Source: Cyclobacteriaceae bacterium (GTDB lineage Bacteria > Bacteroidota > Bacteroidia > Cytophagales > Cyclobacteriaceae). From it: DNA of 64,000 bases. How positions within the stretch are numbered: the first letter of the stretch is position 1; the number at the start of each line of letters is the position of its first letter. A model generated the notes under the pieces. That model was not told the DNA's origin. It made no database searches and was given only the letters and a program-made list of their open reading frames with translations. Position numbers and translations under genes: made by a program. The DNA is taken from NCBI GenBank assembly GCA_019638395.1, contig JAHBTX010000001.1:930001-994000 (forward strand), written 5' to 3'. Below, in pieces: positions 52,395 to 61,098 of the stretch.

Positions 52395-52423
52395 GCAGGT
52401 GGCTTTTAGACGATGCCACCTGC
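52395..52423 (-). terminator. Terminator after the upstream permease gene
   Basis: GCAGGTGGC (52395-52403) and GCCACCTGC (52415-52423) form a perfect 9-bp stem; on the minus strand CTTTTCCC follows. It lies 24 nt after the stop of the permease gene at 52447. Confidence 0.75.
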
Positions 52424-52446
52424 AGGAATGTTACATGGAACAAGTA

Positions 52447-54849
52447 CTATTCGTCTCGTAAGGTTTTGGTAGGATTAAGCATGGCGGTAGAAATAGTCTT
52501 GTAGCCTACGGATGCAAGCGCTATAATCAACAACACAAAAGCAGATAAGCCGAGGCTGAGTGCGCCCACTTGTAAATAATACTTCCATATTGAACTCATC
52601 AGACCATCGGCCATTACGTAGCCCGCTGCTCCTCCAATAACAGTAGCAATACACAGGTTAATAATAAACTCAAAGTTGATTACCCCGGCAATATTCAATA
52701 CCGAAGCTCCCAAAACTTTTCGTACTCCAATCTCTTTCATCTTCTTTACAATATTCAACGATACCAGCGAGTACATGCCAATGCCCGTCATCAGCGTAGC
52801 GAAAATTGCCAGGAAACCAAACATGGTTACGATGTTTTTATTGATATCGTTAGTTTCCTGCAATTGTTCTTCTACCATCCTGCCATAGTACACTGTATTT
52901 GGAAACACTTCCTTCCATTTTTTTTCCATAAACTCATTTACTGAAGAAATTTTAGCAGGATCGGCTTTTACAACTAACTGTTGGTATTGTGCGGGTGCAG
53001 CATAGCGGATCATTACCGGGTTGAGAGGATCCCACAAGGCTGCTGGGTAAACATCTTTAATAACACCCACTACAAATAACTGTACGGTATCCATCCAAAC
53101 CAGGCGCTTACCAATTGGATTATCTGCCCAACCAAACTGCCGAACAAGTTCTTCCGATACCAGTACCGATTCTTTACGATCAGTCTCCGAATCTTTTATA
53201 AACTTACGGCCGGTAATTAACGTCATATCCATTGCTTCGAAGTAGTTATCGCCAATATCAAAAATATCTACTTCGCGCTCTATCGATTCAAACTTAACAG
53301 GATCGTTATACCAACCATTACCCAGGTGATGGCGGGTACCTGCTATAACCTGGATGTCTTTATTGGAAGCAAGCGCATCGCGGTAGGTATTAAAGCCACC
53401 TTCGTTGTTTACCCAAACCGAAATGGCTCCGTGTGTTGCAAAACCTAAATCATAATCGCGTTGAAATGCTCCATTGCGATAGAACGCAACTCCCATAATG
53501 ATGGAGAGCAATGATATAGCAAACTGGCAACACAACAACACACGTGTAAACCAATTGGTGCCTCCAAACTTTGCTTTGCCCTTTAAAATACTTACTGGTT
53601 CGAACGAGGTAACATAAAAGGATGGATAACCACCGGCAATCAATGCAGTTACCAGTAACAAGCCAAACAAGAAAAGTATGAATCCGATATTTTCGGTATA
53701 GCTTAATTTTAATTCAAGCCAGGGCCATAGCGAATCGTAAGCCGGAACCAACCACTCTGCCAGCAGCAAACCGGCTGCCAAACCCAACACACAAAGTATC
53801 AGGTTTTCACCCATAAACTGAAAAACCAATTGTCTGCGTAAGCCACCCATTACTTTACGAATTCCTATTTCCTTTAGCCTGCGACTGGCTATTGAAATAG
53901 ATGTATTGGTAAAGTTGAAACAAGCCAGCAACATGAGTAAACCAGCCATTACTGCGGGTAGTGTTATAGCCTGATCGGGGATACCACCGCGTAACCAATC
54001 ATTGTTTACGCGCGGCTCAGCCCGGTTGCGCTTCATCATCCCTTCAAAATTCTCTAAATAATAACTGGTTATTTTAAAATCCTCGCGAGCCAGGTTTTGT
54101 GGTTCTACATATTGTTGAAGTTGCTGCGTTACAATGGCAACATCTGAGGCATCGGGTATTTCGAGGAATAAGGTATTCCAACGTTTCCAACTGGTTTCGC
54201 TGTTGTCTTTGTCAAGGTTAACATCCCAGAAATTATCGAAGATGGTTGCAATATCAAACCGAAAGCTGGAGTTCTCTGGCAACTGCTGAAACACCGCACC
54301 AATTTCAAACTCCTTGGGTCTGCGTACACCATCCGAACCAAGTATAATTTGTGTAATGGTACGACCCACTACATTTTCATCATTAAAGTACCTGCGGGCA
54401 ACCTCATCGCTTATAAATACTTTGCTCTTATCATAAAAGTTGGTAAACGATCCGTACTTTAGTTTGTAGGTAAATAAATCAAAGAAGGCAGAGTCCACAA
54501 ACACCATTTGGGTTCCAAAAACTTCTTCACCAATGCGAATGTCGCTATAGGTAGATTGGTACCGAACTCGATTGGCTACTTCTTTGATATTCTGCTTCAC
54601 AAAATTACCAAGGGGATTAGGAGCCATTCCATATTTGGTGGTGTTACCTTGAAAATCACGATAGAATTGTACCCGGTAAATTTTAGTTGCATTTACATGA
54701 CCGGAATCCCACTTGTTGGCAAAATCCCAATTAACATATGCCACCACACAGCAGGCTATGGCTATGCCCATACCAAATACATTAATTAAAATAAAAAGTT
54801 TATTCTTAGCGAGGTTACGTAGTGTAATGAGCAGGTAATTCTTAATCAT
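52447..54849 (-). CDS. MacB-like FtsX-family ABC transporter permease
   Basis: The 800-residue permease has the same duplicated layout as the 49894-52305 protein: NKLFILINVFGMGIAIACCV, a periplasmic domain, FtsX repeat marked EIGIRKVMGGLRRQL, second periplasmic domain, and a C-terminal repeat marked EIGVRKVLGASVLNI. The two are clearly paralogous but diverged. A sigma-54-like site lies 62 nt upstream, matching the one before the adaptor gene, so the two promoters are likely controlled by the same NtrC-type regulator. A terminator follows its stop. Confidence 0.87.
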   Translation of the reverse strand: MIKNYLLITLRNLAKNKLFILINVFGMGIAIACCVVAYVNWDFANKWDSGHVNATKIYRVQFYRDFQGNTTKYGMAPNPLGNFVKQNIKEVANRVRYQSTYSDIRIGEEVFGTQMVFVDSAFFDLFTYKLKYGSFTNFYDKSKVFISDEVARRYFNDENVVGRTITQIILGSDGVRRPKEFEIGAVFQQLPENSSFRFDIATIFDNFWDVNLDKDNSETSWKRWNTLFLEIPDASDVAIVTQQLQQYVEPQNLAREDFKITSYYLENFEGMMKRNRAEPRVNNDWLRGGIPDQAITLPAVMAGLLMLLACFNFTNTSISIASRRLKEIGIRKVMGGLRRQLVFQFMGENLILCVLGLAAGLLLAEWLVPAYDSLWPWLELKLSYTENIGFILFLFGLLLVTALIAGGYPSFYVTSFEPVSILKGKAKFGGTNWFTRVLLCCQFAISLLSIIMGVAFYRNGAFQRDYDLGFATHGAISVWVNNEGGFNTYRDALASNKDIQVIAGTRHHLGNGWYNDPVKFESIEREVDIFDIGDNYFEAMDMTLITGRKFIKDSETDRKESVLVSEELVRQFGWADNPIGKRLVWMDTVQLFVVGVIKDVYPAALWDPLNPVMIRYAAPAQYQQLVVKADPAKISSVNEFMEKKWKEVFPNTVYYGRMVEEQLQETNDINKNIVTMFGFLAIFATLMTGIGMYSLVSLNIVKKMKEIGVRKVLGASVLNIAGVINFEFIINLCIATVIGGAAGYVMADGLMSSIWKYYLQVGALSLGLSAFVLLIIALASVGYKTISTAMLNPTKTLRDE

Positions 54850-54910
54850 GTTGTTGGGATTTTAATGAGGCAAGGACAGTTGATTAGTATTTGAGGTTGC
54901 ATGCACAAAC

Positions 54911-54926
54911 CCAACAAATGTGCCAG
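54911..54926 (-). promoter_or_regulatory. Sigma-54-like promoter of permease gene
   Basis: Read on the minus strand: CTGGCACATTTGTTGG. The -24 half TGGCAC is exact, and TTG follows at sigma-54 spacing, but the -12 half is TTGG instead of TTGC. Nearly identical to the site at 57221-57239. Confidence 0.55.
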
Positions 54927-55010
54927 CATAAATTATTTACTTATTGCAAAAATCAAATACCTGGTATAAGTGCTTGTGTTCAAAATTGTACAATGCGGTG
55001 TACGAAAAAT

Positions 55011-55044
55011 AATAAAGCCCATTCCGCGGGGAACAGGCTTTATT
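55011..55044. terminator. Bidirectional terminator downstream of the ABC ATPase gene
   Basis: AATAAAGCC (55011-55019) pairs with GGCTTTATT (55036-55044). On the minus strand TATTTTTCG follows, giving a T-run. A further perfect 8-bp hairpin TCAAGGAA/TTCCTTGA lies at 55076-55096, nearer the stop. Confidence 0.8.
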
Positions 55045-55112
55045 CTTAACCTAAACCTAAACTATGAAGAACGAATCAAGGAAACGCGTTCCTTGAAATC
55101 TTTAATCAATTT

Positions 55113-55802
55113 TTAAATATGAAACTGTTCTTTGATGTTTTCAGTAACCACTTTACCATCAAACAGGTTAACAATGCGGTGTGCATAGTTGGCATCGTAT
55201 GGCGAGTGCGTAACCATAATTACGGTAGTGCCCTCTTCATTCAATTGCGATAACAGTTTCATTACTTCCTCGCCATTGGCTGAGTCCAGGTTACCGGTAG
55301 GTTCATCGGCCAGAATTACTTTTGGCTTTGCCACAATAGCACGTGAAATAGCTACACGCTGTTGCTGACCACCCGAAAGTTGTTGCGGAAAGTGATTTCT
55401 ACGGTGCATAATGTTCATGCGCTCCAACACTTCTTCTACTCGTTTCTTCCGCTCGTCCGAAGGAACTTTCAGATATAATAAGGGCAACTCAACGTTTTCA
55501 AATACTGTTAACTCATCAATCAGGTTAAAGCTCTGGAATACAAAGCCGATAGAACCTTTGCGTAGCTGCGCACGCTGGCGTTCAGAATATTTTGCCACTT
55601 CGTTTTCACCAAAGTGATATTCGCCACCGGTGGGGTTATCCAGCAAACCCAAAATGTTGAGTAAGGTTGACTTACCGCATCCAGACGGGCCCATAATGGC
55701 AACAAATTCTCCGTCTTTTATTTCGAGGTTAATGTTATTAAGGGCGGTGGTTTCTACTTCTTCGGTGGTATAAACCTTCTCTAAGTTTTTTAATTTGATC
55801 AT
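55113..55802 (-). CDS. ABC transporter ATP-binding protein (MacB/LolD type)
   Basis: The 229-residue ATPase has Walker A GPSGCGKST, the Q-loop FVFQSFNLIDELTVFEN, the signature LSGGQQQRVAISRAIV, Walker B VILADEPTGNLDS and the H-loop VTHSPYDANYAHR. Those are the hallmarks of the MacB/LolD branch that pairs with FtsX-type permeases. It sits between the HlyD adaptor gene and the permease genes in the same direction; a 131-nt gap separates it from the adaptor gene. Confidence 0.94.
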   Translation of the reverse strand: MIKLKNLEKVYTTEEVETTALNNINLEIKDGEFVAIMGPSGCGKSTLLNILGLLDNPTGGEYHFGENEVAKYSERQRAQLRKGSIGFVFQSFNLIDELTVFENVELPLLYLKVPSDERKKRVEEVLERMNIMHRRNHFPQQLSGGQQQRVAISRAIVAKPKVILADEPTGNLDSANGEEVMKLLSQLNEEGTTVIMVTHSPYDANYAHRIVNLFDGKVVTENIKEQFHI

Positions 55803-55933
55803 GACCGTTTCGGGTTAAGTGTTAGATGTTGTGCGATTGGGTTTAGTTCTATGGAATACTGGTTATTTGTTTAAAAGTTACAGGTTGCTCTAAAATCATT
55901 CTATTAGACGCCACCATTTATAAATAGTTGCAT

Positions 55934-57181
55934 TTAGTTCAGAATTAATACTTCATTGTTTCCAAAATTTTCGTACGAAGAAGTGATGACACGGTCGCCC
56001 GGCTTCAATCCTTCTAATACTTCAAAGTTCTCGCTGTTCTTACGGCCCAGCTTAATGTTTCTGCGCACGGCCTTGTTGTCGCTCTCCAACACAAATACCC
56101 AGTTACCACCGGTATCTTTATAAAATCCACCTACCGGCAACAACAATTCTTCCGAAGCCTGGCCTAACTCAATGCGCATGCGTAACGATTGCCCTCTGCG
56201 TATTCCTTGCGGAATTTCACCTTGAAATTCCATGTCCACTTCAAACCTTCCGTTTTGAATAGTTGGATAGATGTAAGTGATGGCAAGCATGTAGTCTTTA
56301 TTGGCAAAGCTGGTTGAGGCCGGCAACCCAACTGAAATTTTGGGAAGGTATAATTCATCTATCGGTACACGCACTTTGTAGCTGCCTACAATATCAACCT
56401 GGCCTAAGCGCTGGCCTTGGGTTACAGCCTGGCCAATTTCCCAGTGTGGTGTTGAAAGCTGGCCATCAATTGGTGCTTTGATTTCCAGGTTATCTAGAAT
56501 TTTAGAAAGGTTATTCAAACTCACCATCATTTTCTGTTCACTTTCGGCTGTAAACTTTAATTGACGAATGCGATCAACTGAATCAGCTTTATATACCTCG
56601 TGTGCAATCCGGTATCGTTCTTTGTTAAACTTGTAGTTTGCTTCTGTTTGTTCAAACTCCTGCTTGGCAATTAATCGTTTTTCAAAAAGTTGCTTTTGCC
56701 GCTCGTACTGCGGACCTAATATATCCAATTGGTTTTGAATGGTGGTTAATAACTGGCGTTGCTCCAAATCGTTGCGCATAATATTCAACTTCGTTTCGCG
56801 TGCGCGGTTAATACTTTCGTTAAACGATGCCTCCTGTTGTAATACCGATAGCTCCCGGTTTAAATTGGTAAGCTCCAGAATAACATCACCCTTCTTAAGC
56901 AACTTACCACTCTCGCTTACAATATTTTTTATGTTTCCACCTTCAATGGCATCTAAGTAAACCGTACGGGCAGGTTCAACTGTACCGGTTTGTGGTATAA
57001 ATTCTTTGAACTCACCCCGCTGAACTGTGGAGATGGTAAGCTTGTCTTTATCGGTTTTAAAAGTTGATCTGCGATCAGTAAAAAACAACATATAAACTAC
57101 AAACCCCACAAACAGGGCAATACCACCATAAGTAGCAATTCGCTTAATAGTCCAGGTCTTCTTAGCAATTTTCTTATCCAT
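55934..57181 (-). CDS. HlyD/MacA-like membrane fusion protein
   Basis: The 415-residue adaptor has one N-terminal membrane helix (IATYGGIALFVGFVVYMLFF), a barrel-sandwich split by a long coiled-coil (about 100-225), a lipoyl-like half IKAPIDGQLSTPHWEIGQ and a C-terminal beta domain (LKPGDRVITSSYENFGNNEV). It would join the ABC permeases to an outer-membrane channel, as MacA does for MacB. No TolC-like gene is in the window. A sigma-54-like site lies about 40 nt upstream, and the gene is divergent from the NtrC-type regulator. Confidence 0.9.
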   Translation of the reverse strand: MDKKIAKKTWTIKRIATYGGIALFVGFVVYMLFFTDRRSTFKTDKDKLTISTVQRGEFKEFIPQTGTVEPARTVYLDAIEGGNIKNIVSESGKLLKKGDVILELTNLNRELSVLQQEASFNESINRARETKLNIMRNDLEQRQLLTTIQNQLDILGPQYERQKQLFEKRLIAKQEFEQTEANYKFNKERYRIAHEVYKADSVDRIRQLKFTAESEQKMMVSLNNLSKILDNLEIKAPIDGQLSTPHWEIGQAVTQGQRLGQVDIVGSYKVRVPIDELYLPKISVGLPASTSFANKDYMLAITYIYPTIQNGRFEVDMEFQGEIPQGIRRGQSLRMRIELGQASEELLLPVGGFYKDTGGNWVFVLESDNKAVRRNIKLGRKNSENFEVLEGLKPGDRVITSSYENFGNNEVLILN

Positions 57182-57220
57182 GCGCTTAAAACAAAGGGTA
57201 AAAGTTTTCTGCCTGCTCCT

Positions 57221-57239
57221 TTGCCAACAAGTGTGCCAA
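57221..57239 (-). promoter_or_regulatory. Sigma-54-like promoter of the efflux adaptor gene
   Basis: Read on the minus strand: TTGGCACACTTGTTGGCAA. TGGCAC and TTG are at -24/-12 spacing, with GG instead of GC at the -12 position. The adjacent divergent gene encodes a sigma-54 activator. Confidence 0.6.
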
Positions 57240-57440
57240 CCGGTTTCTGTTACCCAAAAGGGCCTTTTAGCTGTAGTTTATACTTTTTTCAAGTTCAGAT
57301 GTGAACGGACATGTCCGAATGCGGACGGAGAATTATATCTTTAATGCAGCAAAACTTGTGAAAACGCCATAAACCGGGTTGTTCCGATTTCGGTACTAAT
57401 ATTGCCCACTGGCGGACATGATAACCCAATTAATTGCTTT

Positions 57441-58826
57441 ATGTCTGAATCCAAACATGGAAAAATTCTCATTGTTGACGATAACGAAGACCTTTTAAAG
57501 GCCGCCAAAATGTACCTGAAGCGCCATGTGGCGCAGGTGGATATCGAGAAAAACCCCGAAGCTATACCAGCCTTGATGAGCAATGATGATTACGATGTGA
57601 TTTTGCTCGACATGAACTTTACCAAAGATGTAAGCAGCGGCAGCGAAGGGTATTACTGGCTCGAAAAAATTCTAAGCATCGATCCCTCGGCTGTGGTGGT
57701 TTTGATTACGGCTTATGGCGATGTGCAAATGGCGGTACGCGCTATTAAAGCCGGGGCAACCGATTTTGTTTTGAAACCCTGGGAAAATGAAAAGCTGCTG
57801 GCCACTATTTACTCATCTATGCGACTACGCGAATCGCGCGATCAGGTGCAGACGCTCAAGACAAAAAATCAAGAGATCAACCAATCCATAAACGATAAGT
57901 ATGCCGATATCATTGGCCAAAGCCAGGCCATGCACAAAATTTTTCAAACAATAGAACGCGTTGCCCAAACCGATGCCAACGTGTTGATATTAGGCGAAAA
58001 CGGAACTGGTAAAGAATTGATTGCGCGCGCCATTCATCGCAACTCTGCCCGCAAGAATGAATCGTTTGTTGGGGTTGACCTTGGCTCCATTACCGAAACA
58101 CTTTTTGAAAGCGAACTTTTTGGACATAAAAAAGGATCGTTTACCGATGCCAAAGAAGATAGAGCCGGGCGTTTTGAGTTAGCCAATCAGGGCACGTTGT
58201 TTTTAGATGAGATCGGAAATTTATCAATGCCTTTGCAAGCCAAGTTACTTACCGCGATTCAGAATAAACGAGTAAGTCGGGTTGGGTCAAACAAAGATAC
58301 TGTTATTGATCTGCGTTTGATTTGTGCTACCAATATGCCGTTGTATGAAATGGTAAAGGAAAATCGTTTCCGCCAGGATTTATTGTACCGCATCAACACC
58401 ATCGAAATTGAAATTCCACCCCTGCGAGAACGCATTGAAGATATCCCCTTGCTGGCGCAGCACTTTTTAAAACATTATGCTTCGCGCTATGGAAAAAGTG
58501 TAAATAAAATAAGCGAAGCCGCCATGACACGCATGAGTAAACATCCGTGGCCGGGAAACATTCGAGAGTTACAACATGCCCTTGAACGAGCGATTATTCT
58601 TTGCAACGGAACAGTTTTACAACCTGAAGACTTTAACTTTAACAGTACAACTGCCCGTGAGGGTGATCAGCAAATCAACCTCGACCAGTTTAATCTGGAT
58701 GAGGTCGAAAAATTACTGATCCGCAAAGTGCTAAAAAAATACAATGGCAATATTACGCAGGCCGCAGCCGAACTTGGGCTTACACGATCTTCACTTTACA
58801 GAAGATTGGAAAAGCATGGACTTTAA
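57441..58826 (+). CDS. NtrC-family sigma-54-dependent response regulator
   Basis: The 461-residue regulator has a receiver (phosphoacceptor Asp57 in VILLDMNF, KPWEN later), an AAA+ domain with GENGTGKELIARAIHR, FLDEIGNL and LRLICATNMPLY, and a Fis-type C-terminal helix-turn-helix (NITQAAAELGLTRSSLYRRL). The GAFTGA loop that contacts sigma-54 reads GSFTDA in KKGSFTDAKEDRAG; the FT core is kept. The earlier ATG at 57402 would add 13 residues. Its kinase follows at 58910, and the divergent efflux adaptor gene has a sigma-54-like site, so self-contained control is likely. Confidence 0.93.
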   Translation: MSESKHGKILIVDDNEDLLKAAKMYLKRHVAQVDIEKNPEAIPALMSNDDYDVILLDMNFTKDVSSGSEGYYWLEKILSIDPSAVVVLITAYGDVQMAVRAIKAGATDFVLKPWENEKLLATIYSSMRLRESRDQVQTLKTKNQEINQSINDKYADIIGQSQAMHKIFQTIERVAQTDANVLILGENGTGKELIARAIHRNSARKNESFVGVDLGSITETLFESELFGHKKGSFTDAKEDRAGRFELANQGTLFLDEIGNLSMPLQAKLLTAIQNKRVSRVGSNKDTVIDLRLICATNMPLYEMVKENRFRQDLLYRINTIEIEIPPLRERIEDIPLLAQHFLKHYASRYGKSVNKISEAAMTRMSKHPWPGNIRELQHALERAIILCNGTVLQPEDFNFNSTTAREGDQQINLDQFNLDEVEKLLIRKVLKKYNGNITQAAAELGLTRSSLYRRLEKHGL

Positions 58827-58909
58827 GAATTTAAAACTTCAGATTTACGAAGTTCGATTAGGCAAAAATTAAATTCGTAATTCGATATTCCAAATTCGTA
58901 ATTATAATA
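58827..58909. repeat. AATTCGTAATTCG-type A/T-rich spacer
   Basis: Contains aattcgtaattcgatattc and aaattcgtaattataat, repeating the AATTCGTAATT unit twice. Similar in style to the repeats at 6047 and 10581. Confidence 0.5.
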
Positions 58910-60256
58910 ATGGCTTTCAATGATTTTCGGTTCAGGGTTGCATTCAGGGTTGTGTTGGTGGGCATTACCATGGCCGTGTTTATCTATATGATAACCCGGC
59001 CCAACATGATTTTTGCCGCAGGGCTTATTTCGTTTATTATCATAGGTCAGTTGATTGAACTTTATCGGTTTACTTCTCAAACCAACCGGAAACTCACGCG
59101 ATTTCTAGAGTCGGTGCGCTATTCAGATTTTATTTCGGGCTTTGCACATGATAATAAGTTAGGCAAAAGTTTTCGTGAGTTGAACACCGCTTTTAACGAA
59201 GTGCTGGAAGCATTTCGAAAAGCCCGCACCGAAAAAGAAGAACACTGGCAATACCTCAACACCATTGTACAGCAAGTCCGCACCGGTATTATTTCGTTCG
59301 ATCCGGAAGGCGAAGTACAATTGATTAACCCCATTGCCCGAAAGTTTATCGGCATTAACAACATTAAAAATATTAATGAACTAACAGCCCGCAACCCAAA
59401 ATTATTCGAAGCCCTGATGGAAGTTGAATCAGGGAAAAGTGTTTTGTACAAAGGCGGAGCCGATGTGTTGCTTACCCTGCAAGCTACCGAGCTGCGCATA
59501 CGGGGTGGTAATGTGAAACTGGTTACATTGCAAAACATTCAAACAGAATTACAAAAGCAAGAACTGGAAGCGTGGCAAAATCTTACGCGAGTGTTGCGTC
59601 ATGAAATCATGAATTCGATTACACCTATTTCATCGCTCACTTCTACCTTACGCGAAATTCTGGATTATGATCTCACCAAAAAAGAAACACATTACGAGTT
59701 AAAACAAGAAGGTGCAGAAGACCTGCGCGAAGGTTTGGCTACCATTGAAGGCCGCAGCAAAGGCTTAATCAAATTTATTGATGCCTACCGCGAATACACT
59801 TCGGTGCCGCAACCCAAACTAAAAACGATTCTACTGAAAGACCTGATCGAAAAAGTCACTCAATTACTAAAACCTGAAATTAAAAAGACTAACATCCGTT
59901 TTGAAAGCATTTGCGAATCGGAATACCTTACCATACAGGCTGATGCCGAAATGATTGAACAGGTATTGATTAACCTGGTTAAGAATGCGATGGAAGCAGT
60001 TGAAAATAATTCAAATTCGTGCATTACCCTTAAAGGCTTGTATGCAGATAACGCAGTACTGATTGAAGTTATCGACAATGGACCCGGTATAATTCCTGAA
60101 GCTATTGAGCGGGTATTTGTTCCTTTTTTCACAACCAAAAAAACCGGATCGGGTATTGGGCTTGCGTTATCGCGGCAAATCATGCAAATGCATAATGGAA
60201 CACTCACGGTTCAATCCGAACCGGACGTAAAGACTACGTTTACGTTGAGGTTTTAG
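58910..60256 (+). CDS. Sensor histidine kinase (NtrY/NtrB-like)
   Basis: The 448-residue kinase has two N-terminal membrane helices (about 10-50), a PAS-like domain (about 115-205, LNTIVQQVRTGIISFDPEGE), the phospho-acceptor H-box VLRHEIMNSITPISSL and the ATPase domain with N-box LVNLVKNAMEAV-like LVKNAMEAVENN, G1 VIDNGPGI and GSGIGLALSRQIM. It lies 83 nt after the NtrC-type regulator and is its obvious partner. The signal it senses is unknown; the short periplasmic loop suggests membrane or cytoplasmic sensing. Confidence 0.93.
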   Translation: MAFNDFRFRVAFRVVLVGITMAVFIYMITRPNMIFAAGLISFIIIGQLIELYRFTSQTNRKLTRFLESVRYSDFISGFAHDNKLGKSFRELNTAFNEVLEAFRKARTEKEEHWQYLNTIVQQVRTGIISFDPEGEVQLINPIARKFIGINNIKNINELTARNPKLFEALMEVESGKSVLYKGGADVLLTLQATELRIRGGNVKLVTLQNIQTELQKQELEAWQNLTRVLRHEIMNSITPISSLTSTLREILDYDLTKKETHYELKQEGAEDLREGLATIEGRSKGLIKFIDAYREYTSVPQPKLKTILLKDLIEKVTQLLKPEIKKTNIRFESICESEYLTIQADAEMIEQVLINLVKNAMEAVENNSNSCITLKGLYADNAVLIEVIDNGPGIIPEAIERVFVPFFTTKKTGSGIGLALSRQIMQMHNGTLTVQSEPDVKTTFTLRF

Positions 60257-60292
60257 TTTTTTTTCTATATTTAAATAACATTTTGAACACTT

Positions 60293-60556
60293 ATGAAAAA
60301 TGAAGAAAAAATCATTGAGCTTTTAGCAGAATACCTCAAAAAGACCGATCAGGCTTTAGAAAGAATTGACAAGGCTTATGAGTCTATAAAAAAGCATTCA
60401 GAGCAATTTGATAAGCATTCAGAGCAATTTGATAAACACTGGCAAGAAATAACAGCACTCCGGAAAGAGAGTATGAGAATGCAAATCCAGAACGATGTGT
60501 TACTAAAAGAGATTCTCTCTATCTCAAAACGAGTTCAAAATCTAGAAGATCTATAA
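60293..60556 (+). CDS. Small coiled-coil protein with internal tandem repeat (87 aa)
   Basis: The 87-residue protein is nearly all charged helix with heptad-like spacing, and I do not recognise it. A 21-bp unit aagcattcagagcaatttgat is duplicated in tandem (about 60392-60433), giving HSEQFDKHSEQFDK, with a third partial copy (KHWQEI). The end LLKEILSISKRVQNLEDL is also coiled-coil. Position after the kinase gene does not imply a shared role, as a gap of 36 nt and its own start exist. Confidence 0.7.
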   Translation: MKNEEKIIELLAEYLKKTDQALERIDKAYESIKKHSEQFDKHSEQFDKHWQEITALRKESMRMQIQNDVLLKEILSISKRVQNLEDL

Positions 60557-61048
60557 TTATCCCAAATAATCATCCCACTCGGTATGGGTATTATTTCCAT
60601 CTCGCAGAAATAAAGAGTAAGAAGGCTTATAAGGCTTGCGCCTTAAAGGCATACCCGCTTCTTCTGGTGTAAAATCGCCCTTCTTTGCATTGCACCGTTT
60701 ACATGCAGTAGTTAAGTTAGTCCAGGTATGCGCACCCCCACGCGAACTGGGTAGAACATGATCGAGCGTTAGGTCTTTATGGGTGCCGCAATACTGGCAT
60801 TCAAAATTATCGCGCTTAAAAACGTTTTGTCGGGTTAAGCTAACTCCTTTATATGGGGCATTTACATACCGGTTTAGCCGGATAACCGAAGGCATGGGAA
60901 ACGATTGGGTGATGGAATGAATCCGGTATCCATTGGCAGGGCGTACCAATTCACTTTTGTTCAGGTAAACGAGTACAAAGGCACGTTCCACTGAACAAAC
61001 CATGAGCGGGGAGTCGTCTTGATTTAATACCAATACCCGATTATTCAT
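60557..61048 (-). CDS. HNH endonuclease
   Basis: The 163-residue protein (from ATG 61048) has an N-terminal region (NNRVLVLNQDDSPLMVCSVE) typical of the HNH protein found across Cytophagales and Cyanobacteria, and an HNH domain: zinc Cys pairs in FECQYCGTHKD and TACKRCNAKKGD, with LDHVLPSSRGGAHTWTNLTT carrying the catalytic His-Asn. ATG 61084 adds 12 residues with poor fit. It is widespread in chromosomes and not tied to a restriction system; cellular role unknown. Confidence 0.88.
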   Translation of the reverse strand: MNNRVLVLNQDDSPLMVCSVERAFVLVYLNKSELVRPANGYRIHSITQSFPMPSVIRLNRYVNAPYKGVSLTRQNVFKRDNFECQYCGTHKDLTLDHVLPSSRGGAHTWTNLTTACKRCNAKKGDFTPEEAGMPLRRKPYKPSYSLFLRDGNNTHTEWDDYLG

Positions 61049-61098
61049 AGTGTGAAATATAAACCCAAAGTTTGGGTTTATCAAATAGCAAATGCCAT

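Noticed and set aside
59119-59538. 139-codon antisense frame in the kinase gene
   Set aside because: It opposes a clear histidine kinase reading frame and shows no recognisable domain.
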